From NCBI RefSeq assembly GCF_947501665.1, contig NZ_CANMWS010000029.1:16569-80568 (forward strand): 64,000 nt of DNA. The letters are read 5' to 3'. The stretch comes from an uncultured Shewanella sp. (lineage in GTDB: Bacteria > Pseudomonadota > Gammaproteobacteria > Enterobacterales > Shewanellaceae). The notes below the pieces were generated by a model. That model searched no databases and was not told the DNA's origin. It saw only the letters and a list, made by a program, of their open reading frames with translations. Positions 1 through 8,365 of this stretch are shown here, piece by piece (the stretch's first letter is position 1; every line of letters begins with the position of its first letter). A program made the position numbers and the translations under genes.

Positions 1-51
1 GACTTCATTTGATTTCCCCTCTACAAACACAACTTTTATTTCGGCGGACAT
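1..51 (-). CDS. Partial CDS, N-terminus only, unidentified
   Basis: The reverse strand opens with an ATG at 51-49 and stays open to the window edge, giving 17 residues that begin MSAEIKVVFVEG. No strong Shine-Dalgarno is visible upstream (AAGTAAG only). The fragment is too short to name. It would be divergent from the small cysteine protein at 256. This may be chance, but no other feature explains the left edge. Confidence 0.35.
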   Translation of the reverse strand, partial: MSAEIKVVFVEGKSNEV

Positions 52-255
52 CTTACTTGTTAAAGCAAACAAAATCGAATATTAACGATTTACCCTTGAT
101 CGGTATCAAAGCCAATGACAAGCTCGTGCTCCCTTACATTTAAGGATATTTCACTTGTGAGATGAAAGCGGGGTTAGGTATAATTGAGAAAATCATTTGA
201 AATTATGTCAGGCTCTTACTCTGAGCGAAAACATAAGCAGTAAAGGCTAAACATC

Positions 256-483
256 ATGACAAAAATGGATTTCTCCAATATTAATAAAGCCACGACTCAG
301 TCGTATAACGAACAAAAAAACATGATAAAGCGCGTGTTTAAAGGCCAAAGTGTGTTGTGCAGCAACTGTAACCAAACATTGTTATTAAAATTACCGGTAC
401 CCAAGCAACCTGCGAGTGTATCGGGAATATATTGTAAAAAAGGCTGTACTGATATAGAGCTGGATATGGAACAGATAAACTAG
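256..483 (+). CDS. Small four-cysteine (probable zinc-binding) protein
   Basis: A 75-residue protein that I do not recognise by name. It has a polar N-terminal 30 residues, then Cys35-x2-Cys38 and Cys60-x3-Cys64, the spacing expected of a small zinc ribbon or zinc finger. It has no signal peptide and no membrane segment, so it should be cytoplasmic. The ATG is preceded by AAAGG at a suitable distance. It stands alone, about 80 bases before the TrmK-like methyltransferase, and could be co-transcribed with it. Function is unknown; metal binding is inferred only from the cysteine pattern. Confidence 0.7.
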   Translation: MTKMDFSNINKATTQSYNEQKNMIKRVFKGQSVLCSNCNQTLLLKLPVPKQPASVSGIYCKKGCTDIELDMEQIN

Positions 484-561
484 TTCCGCACGCAATACTT
501 AACATAAATCCACATGAATACCATCTTGAATCTGCCCATTTATTACAGTTGAGCCTTTCCT

Positions 562-1254
562 TTGAAATTAAGTCCCCGATTACATCACATTAACAGCATG
601 ATCAATCAAGATTATGACCATATATGGGATTGCTGCTGCGATCACGGTTTACTCGGTGCGGCATTACTCAAGCAACAAACGAACGCTCAAATCCATTTTG
701 TTGATACAGTTCCTCACTTAATCACATCACTACGCGATAAACTAGAATGCTTCTTTCCACAACAAGGAAGCGATAAAAGCTCATGGCAATTACATTGCCA
801 AACGGCAGAAACTCTTAGACTAGCACCAGCCTCAACATCTCAATTGATCATCATCGCTGGCGTTGGCGGTGATCTCACCATTCAAATTATCAAAATGATT
901 TTAAACGCCCACCCGGAGCATCCATTGGATTTTTTATTATGTCCTGTTCATCATCATTATAAACTCAGACAGATGTTAGCAAAATATCAACTTGGCTTAG
1001 TCAAGGAAACATTGCTTAAAGACAATCAACGCTTTTATGAAGTCATTCATGTCTCAACACAAAGTCAAAAGTCATTATCCACTATCGGTAAAATGTGGGA
1101 TCTCAACTTAAAAGATCACCAAGACTATTTAGCCAAAACCCTTAAACATTACCAAAACATCGCTCGAGGCTCAGAGCGCGCAGACAATAGTCCTATCGAG
1201 GCCTATCAAGCGCTTTTATCGCCAGATAATCCCTTACAAATCGACTTAACCTGA
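562..1254 (+). CDS. TrmK-like tRNA (adenine-N1) methyltransferase (DUF633 family)
   Basis: A 230-residue SAM-dependent methyltransferase. The N-terminus MKLSPRLHHI followed by DCCCDHGLLG (residues 23-32) matches the TrmK/DUF633 pattern of LSxRL followed by the D-x-G-x-DHG SAM-binding loop; here the usual IGT is replaced by CCC. Mid-protein IAGVGGDLTI fits the GMGG motif of the family. Family members methylate N1 of A22 in tRNA. The start is TTG with only a weak ribosome site; an in-frame ATG lies 12 codons in but would remove the conserved first motif, so the TTG is kept. The gene appears monocistronic. Confidence 0.75.
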   Translation: MKLSPRLHHINSMINQDYDHIWDCCCDHGLLGAALLKQQTNAQIHFVDTVPHLITSLRDKLECFFPQQGSDKSSWQLHCQTAETLRLAPASTSQLIIIAGVGGDLTIQIIKMILNAHPEHPLDFLLCPVHHHYKLRQMLAKYQLGLVKETLLKDNQRFYEVIHVSTQSQKSLSTIGKMWDLNLKDHQDYLAKTLKHYQNIARGSERADNSPIEAYQALLSPDNPLQIDLT

Positions 1255-1356
1255 ACAAGAATTAAGCTGCGCTGCTAAATACCACTAATATTAACCAATT
1301 GATAGTAATAGTATTCTAATGATGACTTAACACTCATTCCCCCGAGTTCAGCTTAC

Positions 1357-1974
1357 TTATTCATCCTTTGCAATCCATTCTCTTGTTATTAGCGTTTCAC
1401 CATTTAGCATCGCCTTGGCGCAATAATGGCTTTCAGGTTTAACTTTCCCCACTCCTTTAGGTGTTCCCGTCATAACAATATCACCGTCCTCTAAAGACAT
1501 AAAACTTAAAATATGCGCTAAAATAGCCTGAGGAGAATGGATCATTAAGCCAATATCACCGACCTGTATCTGTTCATTATCAATAGAGAGTGAAAAAGAT
1601 AAAGAGGCGTCTATCTCATCGATTGAAATAAAGTCGCTGAATAAAGCTGAACCATTAAATGCTTTCGATTTTTCCCAAGGCAAACCTTTTTGCTTTAGCT
1701 GACTTTGTAACTCTCTTTTCGTTAAATCAAGGCCAACAGCTACTGCTGAAAAACGTCCAGCTTGGTACATGAAGCATAACTCCGTTTCATAGTGTAAAGC
1801 CTCACCATGAAATGACTGAAGTTGTGATGATATCGCTGAATTAGGTTTAACAAAAATCACCATTTCATCAGGAATAGTATTATTCAACTCTTGAATATGC
1901 TCGACATAATTACGCCCGACACACACTATTTTAGACGGTATTACTTCTTGTTTATCTAACTGTACATATTTCAC
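1357..1974 (-). CDS. Fumarylacetoacetate hydrolase (FAH) family protein
   Basis: A 205-residue protein with the FAH catalytic fold: KIVCVGRNYVEH near the N-terminus, FVKPNSAIS, the metal-binding glutamates in LHYETELCFM, and the C-terminal MTGTPKGVGKV signature. Its length matches the short YcgM-type acylpyruvases and oxaloacetate decarboxylases rather than the longer fumarylacetoacetases. It probably cleaves acylpyruvate-type compounds or decarboxylates oxaloacetate in the cytoplasm; the substrate cannot be read from sequence. The start codon is GTG, chosen because AAGGGTGG lies just upstream. It is convergent with the methyltransferase at 562-1254. Confidence 0.85.
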   Translation of the reverse strand: MKYVQLDKQEVIPSKIVCVGRNYVEHIQELNNTIPDEMVIFVKPNSAISSQLQSFHGEALHYETELCFMYQAGRFSAVAVGLDLTKRELQSQLKQKGLPWEKSKAFNGSALFSDFISIDEIDASLSFSLSIDNEQIQVGDIGLMIHSPQAILAHILSFMSLEDGDIVMTGTPKGVGKVKPESHYCAKAMLNGETLITREWIAKDE

Positions 1975-2445
1975 AAAACCACCCTTAACTTAATCATTTA
2001 TAATAGAAATTATACATTAAATACAATAACAACCAAGCTTTCATATCAACCAAAAGTTGATGACTCAGTCAGGCGAGATAGCATGAATAAACAAATAGAA
2101 TAAAATTCAAGCGATAATGAAGAGTAAAACCAAGAAATAGACTAAAGTCGAAAGTAAAATTCAATTTTTATGAATAAAAATGTTAAGCAAACAATAACTT
2201 GATTACAAGTAAAAAAAATGCAACTCTAAACAACAACTAAACCAAACATTTTGAAACAAACTAGAACAATAACGCAACAATAATTAACGAAATAGGTGAT
2301 TTTATCATTTCAACCCTGTTTTTTAGCTGAATATCATTAAAGAGACTTGCTAATAAAGAAGATATCGAAGAGTATTTTTAGCACTAAAGATGGACATAAC
2401 CCTCTACGGAAAGAGATAAACAACATAATTGAAGGCATAAAACTC
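1975..2445. other. AT-rich intergenic region, no gene seen
   Basis: About 470 very AT-rich bases between the divergent FAH gene and the symporter. Only open frames of about ten codons occur. It presumably holds both promoters, but I could not pick a convincing pair of -35/-10 boxes. The last 100 bases are in frame with the symporter from a TTG at 2347 and could be a weak N-terminal extension. Confidence 0.4.
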
Positions 2446-3714
2446 ATGTTTAAATCATTATCATCGCGCATTTTTATCGGTTTATTTTCCGGCCTAATAA
2501 TAGGCACAATTATTCAATATGGCTTTCCTCAAAATAACTTTGCAACAGGTACCTTAATCCATATGGCATCGGGTGCAGGGAGTATGTTTGTTCAGTTAAT
2601 TATGATGCTCGTCGTTCCCCTCGTCTTTTTTAGTATTGTCACTGGAGTCAGTGAACTACAAGATTTAAAATCCTTTGGCCGCTTAGGCAGTAAAACCTTT
2701 GCCTTATACCTATTCAATACCATGATAGCCATTGTTGTGGCCATTGCTTTTGCATTATGGCTAGAGCCTGGTGCTGGTATGATGTTATCTGGCGCTAAAG
2801 ATGCCCATTTGACCGCCACTGAGTTGCCTGGCTTCATCGATATGATTGTCAATATTATCCCCAGTAACCCTGTCAAAGCTTTTTATGAAGGTAATATGCT
2901 TCAAGTCATATTTATGGCTTTACTGACAGGAGGCATTGTCAAATCCCTCGGAGATGAAGTCAAACCTGTCGTCGTATTTTTTCAACACGCAAATAAAGTG
3001 ATGCTAAAAATGATCACTGTTGTGATGAGCATTGCTCCAATAGGAGTTTTTGCCTTAATGGTCAAACTTGGCGCCACTTTTGAGCCTGATGCTTTCATTA
3101 GTGTCTTTAGCTACATGGCATTAATTATTGCTTTACTGGCTTTCTGGGCCTTGGTGGTCTATCCCGTTATTGTGGGACTGACAACTAACATACCTGCTTC
3201 ACAATTTCGTCGTAAAACCAGTGAGCAGTTCTTATTTGCTTTATCAACAGCAAGCTCAAATGCGACTATTCCTGTCACCATGCGAACCTTGACAGAAAAA
3301 TTAGGGGTTAGATCAAGCGTTGCTGGTTTTGGTGTCCCCATGGGAGCCACCATGAATATGAGTGGCGTTGCTATTTATATTACTGTTGCTGCATTCTTTG
3401 TTGGAAATGCATTCGGTCACCCTATCACAGTCAGTCAATTACCTGTCTTAGCCTTTAGTGTATTCTTACTTTCTGTAGGAGCCGGTGGCGTGCCTGGTGG
3501 TGGAATCGTAATGATAGGCGTACTCATCCATCAGCTTGGATTACCTATTGAAGCGATTGCACTCGTTGCCGCATTGGATCGCATTATCGATATGTTCTGT
3601 ACAAGTACTAACGTTGTCGGTGACTCAGCAGTGGTAAGTATCGTTGATCACTCTGAAAAAACACCAGAGCAAAGACAAGCATCAGCGACAAAAGCCAGTG
3701 CAGAGCTCAGCTAA
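2446..3714 (+). CDS. Dicarboxylate/amino acid:cation symporter (DAACS family)
   Basis: A 422-residue inner-membrane transporter of the GltP/GltT/DctA superfamily. Diagnostic features are the first helices (RIFIGLFSGLIIGTIIQ), the serine-rich re-entrant loop FALSTASSNATIPVT, MGATMNMSGVAIY in TM7, GAGGVPGGGIVM in hairpin 2, and DRIIDMFCTSTNVVGD in TM8, the substrate and sodium site. It probably imports glutamate, aspartate or C4-dicarboxylates with Na+ or H+. An in-frame TTG 33 codons upstream gives a longer frame, but the ATG at 2446 has GAAGG upstream and yields the usual family length, so it is preferred. A strong hairpin terminator follows. Confidence 0.88.
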   Translation: MFKSLSSRIFIGLFSGLIIGTIIQYGFPQNNFATGTLIHMASGAGSMFVQLIMMLVVPLVFFSIVTGVSELQDLKSFGRLGSKTFALYLFNTMIAIVVAIAFALWLEPGAGMMLSGAKDAHLTATELPGFIDMIVNIIPSNPVKAFYEGNMLQVIFMALLTGGIVKSLGDEVKPVVVFFQHANKVMLKMITVVMSIAPIGVFALMVKLGATFEPDAFISVFSYMALIIALLAFWALVVYPVIVGLTTNIPASQFRRKTSEQFLFALSTASSNATIPVTMRTLTEKLGVRSSVAGFGVPMGATMNMSGVAIYITVAAFFVGNAFGHPITVSQLPVLAFSVFLLSVGAGGVPGGGIVMIGVLIHQLGLPIEAIALVAALDRIIDMFCTSTNVVGDSAVVSIVDHSEKTPEQRQASATKASAELS

Positions 3715-3775
3715 ATCAAGGTTAATCTGGCGCCGACTGCCGATAAAGTAGTATTCAATGTCAGATTAATCAATC

Positions 3776-3805
3776 AAACGCCAATCATTTTGATTGGCGT
3801 TTTTT
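3776..3805. terminator. Bidirectional rho-independent terminator
   Basis: A perfect 12-bp stem (AAACGCCAATCA with TGATTGGCGTTT) and a 3-base loop, with T-runs on both strands. It sits between the convergent symporter and YaiI genes and overlaps the YaiI stop codon. Confidence 0.9.
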
Positions 3806-4256
3806 ATTTCTTTCTATTTGCCGTTAATATTTTATCCAGTTGATTAGAAAAAGCTTGCCGCTCAGCCTGACTCATTGCAGCAGGACCACCAGTTTGAACA
3901 CCACTTGAACGCATGGTATCCATAAAATCACGCATATTTAAAATCGCTTTAATATTATGGTTCGTATACAACTCTCCTCTAGGATTGAGCGCCACCGCGC
4001 CTTTATCAATCACTTCTGAGGCAAGTGGAATATCAGCGGTGATCACCAAATCATTCGCTTCTAAACGTTTCACGATTTCATCATCTGCGACATCAAATCC
4101 TGCTGGCACCGTGATAACCTTAATAAATGCAGAAGATGGGATCCGTATGGCATGATTAGCCACTAACGTTGTCATGGTCTGCGTTCTGTCAGCTGCTCGA
4201 AACAAAATATCTTTAATGACTCCCGGACATGCATCAGCATCGACCCAAATTTTCAT
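3804..4256 (-). CDS. YaiI/YqxD family protein (UPF0178, DUF188)
   Basis: A 150-residue member of the conserved DUF188 family. It has the expected start MKIWVDADACPGVIKD, then NHAIRIPSS, VPAGFDVADDEIV, ADIPLASEVI and a C-terminal RSSGVQTGGPA. These acidic motifs resemble a PIN-like nuclease or NYN fold, but no biochemical role is established for the family. A TTG four codons upstream also opens the frame, but the ATG at 4256-4254 has GGAG six bases upstream and matches the family start exactly. It is followed by the shared terminator with the symporter gene. Confidence 0.88.
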   Translation of the reverse strand: MKIWVDADACPGVIKDILFRAADRTQTMTTLVANHAIRIPSSAFIKVITVPAGFDVADDEIVKRLEANDLVITADIPLASEVIDKGAVALNPRGELYTNHNIKAILNMRDFMDTMRSSGVQTGGPAAMSQAERQAFSNQLDKILTANRKK

Positions 4257-4277
4257 TTCTATCTCCAATAAAAAGCA

Positions 4278-4307
4278 TAAAAAAACCTCTAGCTTAAGTT
4301 AGAGGTT
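4278..4307 (-). terminator. Rho-independent terminator of phnA-like gene
   Basis: AACCTCTA pairs with TAGAGGTT around an AT-rich loop, followed on the reverse strand by a run of seven T. It lies directly after the PhnA stop codon and in front of the YaiI gene, so it separates the two transcripts. Confidence 0.85.
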
Positions 4308-4329
4308 ATAAAATTGTCTTTAACTTTGA

Positions 4330-4893
4330 TTATGATTTTTTGACAAAACAAGTCAAAATGACAATTCGAGTCCCATTGACTCGCCCTTCAATATGTTCAG
4401 GGTTATTCGTCAGTGAGATATTACGTACTGCCGTCCCCCTCTTAGCAACAAAACTGGTTCCCTTTACATTAAGATCTTTAATGATGACAACATTATCACC
4501 CGCTTCTAATACAGCCCCGTTACTGTCAAGCGTAGCAACACTTTCTTCTTCTGCGTTATCCGCTTCAGCATCAACCCAAGCTTGTAGCTCATCTTCTAAA
4601 TAAAGCATATCCGTTAAATCTTGTGCCCAGCTTTCTAACTGTAAACGTTTCAACATTCTTGCAGCCATCACTTGTACTGCAGGAACCGTACTCCACATAC
4701 TGTCATTTAAGCAACGCCAATGATTCGCATCCATTTTGGCGGGTGTCACCACTTGCTCATGACATGTATGACAAACCATGATTTCATTTTCATGATTATC
4801 ACCAGAATAAGGTAACTCATAGGCAATTAATTCTGGACCAGCGCCACAAAGCTCGCATTTATTCTCACAACGTTTACGTAATTCAGCGGTCAT
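4330..4893 (-). CDS. PhnA family zinc-ribbon protein
   Basis: A 187-residue PhnA-domain protein, named from the alkylphosphonate operon although most homologues are not phosphonate enzymes. The N-terminal zinc ribbon shows CENKCELCG and MVCHTCHEQV. The C-terminal SH3-like PhnA domain shows DSNGAVLEAGDNVVIIKDLNVKG and ends with VNGTRIVILTCFVKKS. The cytoplasmic function is not established. The ATG at 4893 gives a normal N-terminus; an upstream TTG at 4905 would add four residues. It has its own terminator and no phn neighbours, so there is no contextual support for a phosphonate role. Confidence 0.85.
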   Translation of the reverse strand: MTAELRKRCENKCELCGAGPELIAYELPYSGDNHENEIMVCHTCHEQVVTPAKMDANHWRCLNDSMWSTVPAVQVMAARMLKRLQLESWAQDLTDMLYLEDELQAWVDAEADNAEEESVATLDSNGAVLEAGDNVVIIKDLNVKGTSFVAKRGTAVRNISLTNNPEHIEGRVNGTRIVILTCFVKKS

Positions 4894-5078
4894 AACTCTT
4901 TTCAATTATCCATACAAAATTGAGGTGTATTGTATCCCATTGACAAAAGACTTGAAATACTTGAAATACTCACCTCAAGGCTGAAGCTATCACTCTAGTA
5001 CCATTTCAGGGTATAATCCGAACCAATGTTAATCCATGCTCGTCATTCTCGTCAGCATTCATATCTAGGCTCTTATTC

Positions 5079-6464
5079 ATGGATACCCCTAACAATATTG
5101 AGGCACTCAGCCCACTGCAAAAACGTGCACTGAGTTATAGCAATACACTTCAACGACTTTTTAATGAAATTATAAACACTCGATCTCCGGCCGATCGTGT
5201 GTTAGCCCAATACTTCAGGGACAATAAAAAACACGGCTCTAAAGATAGGAAAGTGATCAGAGAGACCTTATTTGCATTATTCCGTTGGTGGGGCTGGCTT
5301 AAAAAAGTAGCAATACAAGAAGAAAATCATAATTGGTATTTGCAGCTGGGGCTGACGGGTTTATTTGAGAAGCATAACTGGCATGAGTTGACCAATGCGT
5401 GGCTAGCATTTGCGAAGCTTAAACCCGCACACTCACACTTACTTTCTCCCTATCTACTCACCAATAATGAATTGGTGAGTCAAGATACACCTATCATTGA
5501 AAAAGCGCACTTACTTCCCCTGCAAGATAAACAAGTATTACTAGAACAACTCACCTCTTTAGACTACCCATTACTCGACTTGGTCCCTGATTGGTCTAAA
5601 AACATAGGCATTTTTACTGACGAAAACACACCTAGTCTTATTGAAGCATTTAGCTCTCGTCCTCCTATTTGGGGAAGAGCACAGAATATCAATACCCAAC
5701 AACTAGTTGAAATATTAAAAAAATCAGGTATTGAAGCCAAAGCACATTCCGTTTTCGCTGACAGCATTCATTTAGGCCACAAAAATATTAACTTAAGTGG
5801 GCTCTCACTGTATAACCAAGGTCAATTGGAAATACAAGATTTAGCCTCACAAGTAATTGGCCATGTCTGCGCGCCTAAACCCAATGAAAATTGGTGGGAT
5901 GCGTGCGCTGGTGCAGGAGGAAAAACGTTACAACTGCGCTCGTTAATGTTGAGGCAAGATCCCAAAAGTAAGGGACACATTATTGCCTCAGATGTTAGAT
6001 ATAAAGCACTAGAAGAGTTAAATAAACGGGCTAAACGAGCTCAATTTAAAGGCATTAAAACCCAAGCTTGGGTAAACAATGAACTCCCCGTCAATGCGAA
6101 TAGTTTCGATGGTGTTCTTGTTGATGCTCCTTGCAGCTGTATAGGCACATGGCGACGTAATCCTGATCTGCGTTGGATAAGTGACATTTCAGCTGTTCAA
6201 GACAAAGCCCCTCTTCAGCTTGATATTCTAAACCGTAGCGCTCAAGCCGTGAAAGTCGGAGGAAAACTCATTTACGCCACTTGTTCTCTTTCTTCCATTG
6301 AAAATGAAGATGTGGTTAATGCCTTCTTACAATCTCACCCTGAATTTAGCTTAGATACACTCACCCACCCTTTTACAGGTCAATCTCATAGCATGCTAAC
6401 TATCTGGCCATGTGAAGCCAATAGTGATGGCATGTTTGTCACAAAATTGACTCGAAATCAATAA
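5079..6464 (+). CDS. RsmB/NOP-family RNA (cytosine-5) methyltransferase
   Basis: A 461-residue class I methyltransferase of the NOL1/NOP2/Sun group. The N-terminal half is helical and NusB-like. The SAM-binding loop DACAGAGGKTLQL begins near residue 274. The two catalytic motifs are intact: DAPCSCIGTWRRNPD (nucleophile-region Cys352) and YATCSLSSIEN (Cys402), the paired cysteines that form and release the cytosine adduct. It is therefore expected to make m5C in rRNA or tRNA. It is not full RsmB by its N-terminus nor RsmF by length, so the exact target is open. A hairpin follows the stop. Confidence 0.85.
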   Translation: MDTPNNIEALSPLQKRALSYSNTLQRLFNEIINTRSPADRVLAQYFRDNKKHGSKDRKVIRETLFALFRWWGWLKKVAIQEENHNWYLQLGLTGLFEKHNWHELTNAWLAFAKLKPAHSHLLSPYLLTNNELVSQDTPIIEKAHLLPLQDKQVLLEQLTSLDYPLLDLVPDWSKNIGIFTDENTPSLIEAFSSRPPIWGRAQNINTQQLVEILKKSGIEAKAHSVFADSIHLGHKNINLSGLSLYNQGQLEIQDLASQVIGHVCAPKPNENWWDACAGAGGKTLQLRSLMLRQDPKSKGHIIASDVRYKALEELNKRAKRAQFKGIKTQAWVNNELPVNANSFDGVLVDAPCSCIGTWRRNPDLRWISDISAVQDKAPLQLDILNRSAQAVKVGGKLIYATCSLSSIENEDVVNAFLQSHPEFSLDTLTHPFTGQSHSMLTIWPCEANSDGMFVTKLTRNQ

Positions 6465-6480
6465 ATATTAATCTCACCAT

Positions 6481-6523
6481 AAGCTCTTAAAAAATGCATT
6501 AATCCCTCCCTTTTTAAGAGCTT
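6481..6523 (+). terminator. Hairpin after the m5C methyltransferase gene
   Basis: AAGCTCTTAAAAA pairs perfectly with TTTTTAAGAGCTT across a 17-base loop, 16 bases after the stop codon. The T-run is inside the stem's 3' arm, so termination efficiency is uncertain. Confidence 0.55.
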
Positions 6524-6650
6524 GCCCTCTATTTTCACCGTTCCAGCCATGGCGCCTTCAAAATTTACGATCCTCATTTAATCAATTGTCCACTCAAAAT
6601 ATATTGTGCACAACTGAATTTAACGATACAGTAAAAGGGAAATAATGATA

Positions 6651-7010
6651 GGGCCTATTGTTCTTTCGTGGTTAAATTATGTTCAAATAAACGTGTTTTA
6701 ATCGCGACGGGAGGGATGACGCCTAGTGATCTAAGCCCTCTTTCTTTAACAAAGGGCTCTCAACAAAGAGTAAAACACGTTTAGTGGATCCTACGGACAG
6801 CGCTTGTCGCTCCTTTCTACAGCGTTATCGCTTATTTATGGACGACCCCATGGATGGGGGGAGGTAGAGTGACGTTCGACGACTCCAAGGATGGAGAAGG
6901 TAGAGCGACATCTGGAGTCAAAGCCGAGAACAAGGACACCGCATAAGCTCTGCCTTGTATAAAGAAGCGACAAACTGCTGCAGAAAAACTCACCAAAGAT
7001 CAACAGGCCC
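6651..7010. mobile_element. MITE-like element, family A copy 1
   Basis: A non-coding ~360-bp element bounded by near-perfect terminal inverted repeats: left GGGCCTATTGTTCTTT, right (reverse complement) GGGCCTGTTGATCTTT, with TA on both outer flanks. Inside are a conserved core (CTCTCAACAAAGAGTAAAAC near 6756 and TTTAGTGGATCCT near 6780) and two ~35-bp imperfect tandem units around GGTAGAGTGAC. Related copies, some inverted, occur at 24399-24634 and 34179-34500. No transposase is present, so it is probably mobilised in trans. It ends 32 bases before the glutathione peroxidase start and so must influence that gene's promoter. Confidence 0.75.
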
Positions 7011-7042
7011 TAGGCCACATTTACTATAAAAAGGATATTCTA

Positions 7043-7525
7043 ATGGCAAACTCTATCTATCAATTTTCAGCTGTCGACATACAAGGTACTCAGATTAATT
7101 TTAAACAGTATGAAAATAAAGTGCTTTTGATAGTCAATACCGCCAGTCAATGTGGCTTTACACCTCAATATAAAGCCCTCGAAGCATTATATAAAAAGTA
7201 CCGATCCCAAGGACTCGTTATTTTAGGCTTTCCTTGCAATCAATTCGGTCAACAAGAAAAAGGCTCTAATGAAGAAATTACGGCTTTTTGCGAATTAAAT
7301 TTTGGAGTTTCGTTCCCTCTATTTCAAAAAATAGAGGTCAATGGAAAGCAAACCCATCCGCTTTACCAATTCTTGAAGGTGTCAGCAAAAGGCATATTAG
7401 GATCTGAAAATATCAAATGGAATTTTACTAAATTTATGGTTGATAAGAGTGGACAAGTAACCAAACGTTATGCTCCCACGACTAAACCTGAAGCATTAGA
7501 AAAAGATATTCTGTCTTTACTTTAA
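7043..7525 (+). CDS. Glutathione peroxidase family protein
   Basis: A 160-residue thiol peroxidase of the GPx/BtuE family. It carries NTASQCGFTPQY with the peroxidatic cysteine at 37 (Cys rather than selenocysteine), the second signature LGFPCNQFGQQE containing the catalytic Gln, and KWNFTKFMVD with the catalytic Trp and Asn. A further Cys in the FPCNQFG loop is typical of thioredoxin-dependent GPx enzymes. It reduces peroxides in the cytoplasm. There is no signal peptide. The ATG follows AAGGAT. The promoter region consists almost wholly of the MITE-like element immediately upstream. Confidence 0.9.
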   Translation: MANSIYQFSAVDIQGTQINFKQYENKVLLIVNTASQCGFTPQYKALEALYKKYRSQGLVILGFPCNQFGQQEKGSNEEITAFCELNFGVSFPLFQKIEVNGKQTHPLYQFLKVSAKGILGSENIKWNFTKFMVDKSGQVTKRYAPTTKPEALEKDILSLL

Positions 7526-7685
7526 GTCATTAAATAAAAACAACAATTTATTTTTTTACTTTTTTATCGATAATTTTTGAACTAATGGTGATAAAGCCAC
7601 TCTAATTTATTGAGCATGTTTTTTATGTTCATCATTCTCCCTTGGGGGTTTTAGCGATCCCCATTGATCAATAAATTGATCGAAA

Positions 7686-7722
7686 GGCAACACTTGATTT
7701 AATCAAGCAGGTTGCCTTTTTT
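7686..7722 (+). terminator. Rho-independent terminator
   Basis: AAGGCAAC and CTTGATT pair with AATCAAG and GGTTGCC, then a T6 run. It lies ~165 bases after the glutathione peroxidase stop and can end that transcript. Its GGCAAC/GTTGCC base matches the terminators of the two repeat units that follow. Confidence 0.8.
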
Positions 7723-7911
7723 GTCTCTGTCACTTTATTTTTTCTCCCTCTAACCCCTTTTCGTTTAATACCCATTTTTCATTTTTTTTGCATAAAAATG
7801 GAACTTATGCGCATTTAAGCACTCTGATATTATGAAGCGATTATTTTTGAATGGTTTCATCATTTATCATCTCCCTATTTAAGCATATTTTGTGCTTATT
7901 CGGAAAATGAC

Positions 7912-8058
7912 ATGAACAAGGCTTGGCACTGGGCTGATAGGTCTTATTTTGAACACCTATCACCACGTTCAATGCAATACCGCCGATTAATATGTAATGC
8001 AGTAATGGTCGCTAGCGCATCACCACTTACCATAACATCAATACCCCGGCGCAGTTGA
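7912..8058 (+). CDS. Small duplicated protein A (48 aa), unidentified
   Basis: ATG to TGA, 48 codons, starting MNKAWHWADRSYFEHLSPRS and ending with a more hydrophobic and then basic tail. GGAA lies about eight bases before the ATG. A second copy exists 454 bases downstream. Of the differences inside the shared reading frame, the first four are all third-position synonymous changes (Arg, Arg, Cys, Val codons), the next is Val to Leu, and then a Ser-Pro/Pro-Ser swap. This pattern argues for translation. The product is tryptophan- and arginine-rich at its N-terminus, with no clear signal peptide. I do not recognise the family. A terminator follows at 8110. Confidence 0.6.
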   Translation: MNKAWHWADRSYFEHLSPRSMQYRRLICNAVMVASASPLTITSIPRRS

Positions 8059-8109
8059 ACACAGAGGTTCATTGATATTGTTCACATTTTTCATTTACTG
8101 ATTGTTATT

Positions 8110-8142
8110 GGCAACCCTCATTTGAGCGTTGCCATTTTTTAT
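8110..8142 (+). terminator. Terminator of repeat unit A
   Basis: GGCAAC pairs with GTTGCC, with CTC/GAG above one mismatch and an ATTT loop, followed by ATTTTTTAT. The T-run is on the forward strand, showing that the unit is transcribed rightwards. Confidence 0.85.
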
Positions 8143-8365
8143 GGCATTTTATAACACTTTATGACCTACTCGCTCTCGACACTTGATGTTCGGCTTTCTT
8201 TTTCAGCTTTCAATAGGCAGCCTCACCCATTTTTCATTTTTTTTGCAAAAAATGGAACTTATGCGCATTTAAGCACTCTGATATTATGAAGCGATTATTT
8301 TTGAATGGTTTCATCATTTATCATCTCCCTATTTAAGCATATTTTGTGCTTATTCGGAAAATGAC

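Larger units (their letters stand above)
7771..8142 (+). repeat. Tandem direct repeat unit A (~372 bp)
   Basis: First copy of a ~372-bp sequence repeated at 8226-8596 with a period of about 454 bases. Each unit holds an identical upstream region, one small open reading frame and an identical terminator. The flanks differ by essentially one small indel; about a dozen substitutions are confined to the middle ~150 bases. No inverted repeats bound the unit, so it looks like a gene duplication rather than a transposon. Confidence 0.85.
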
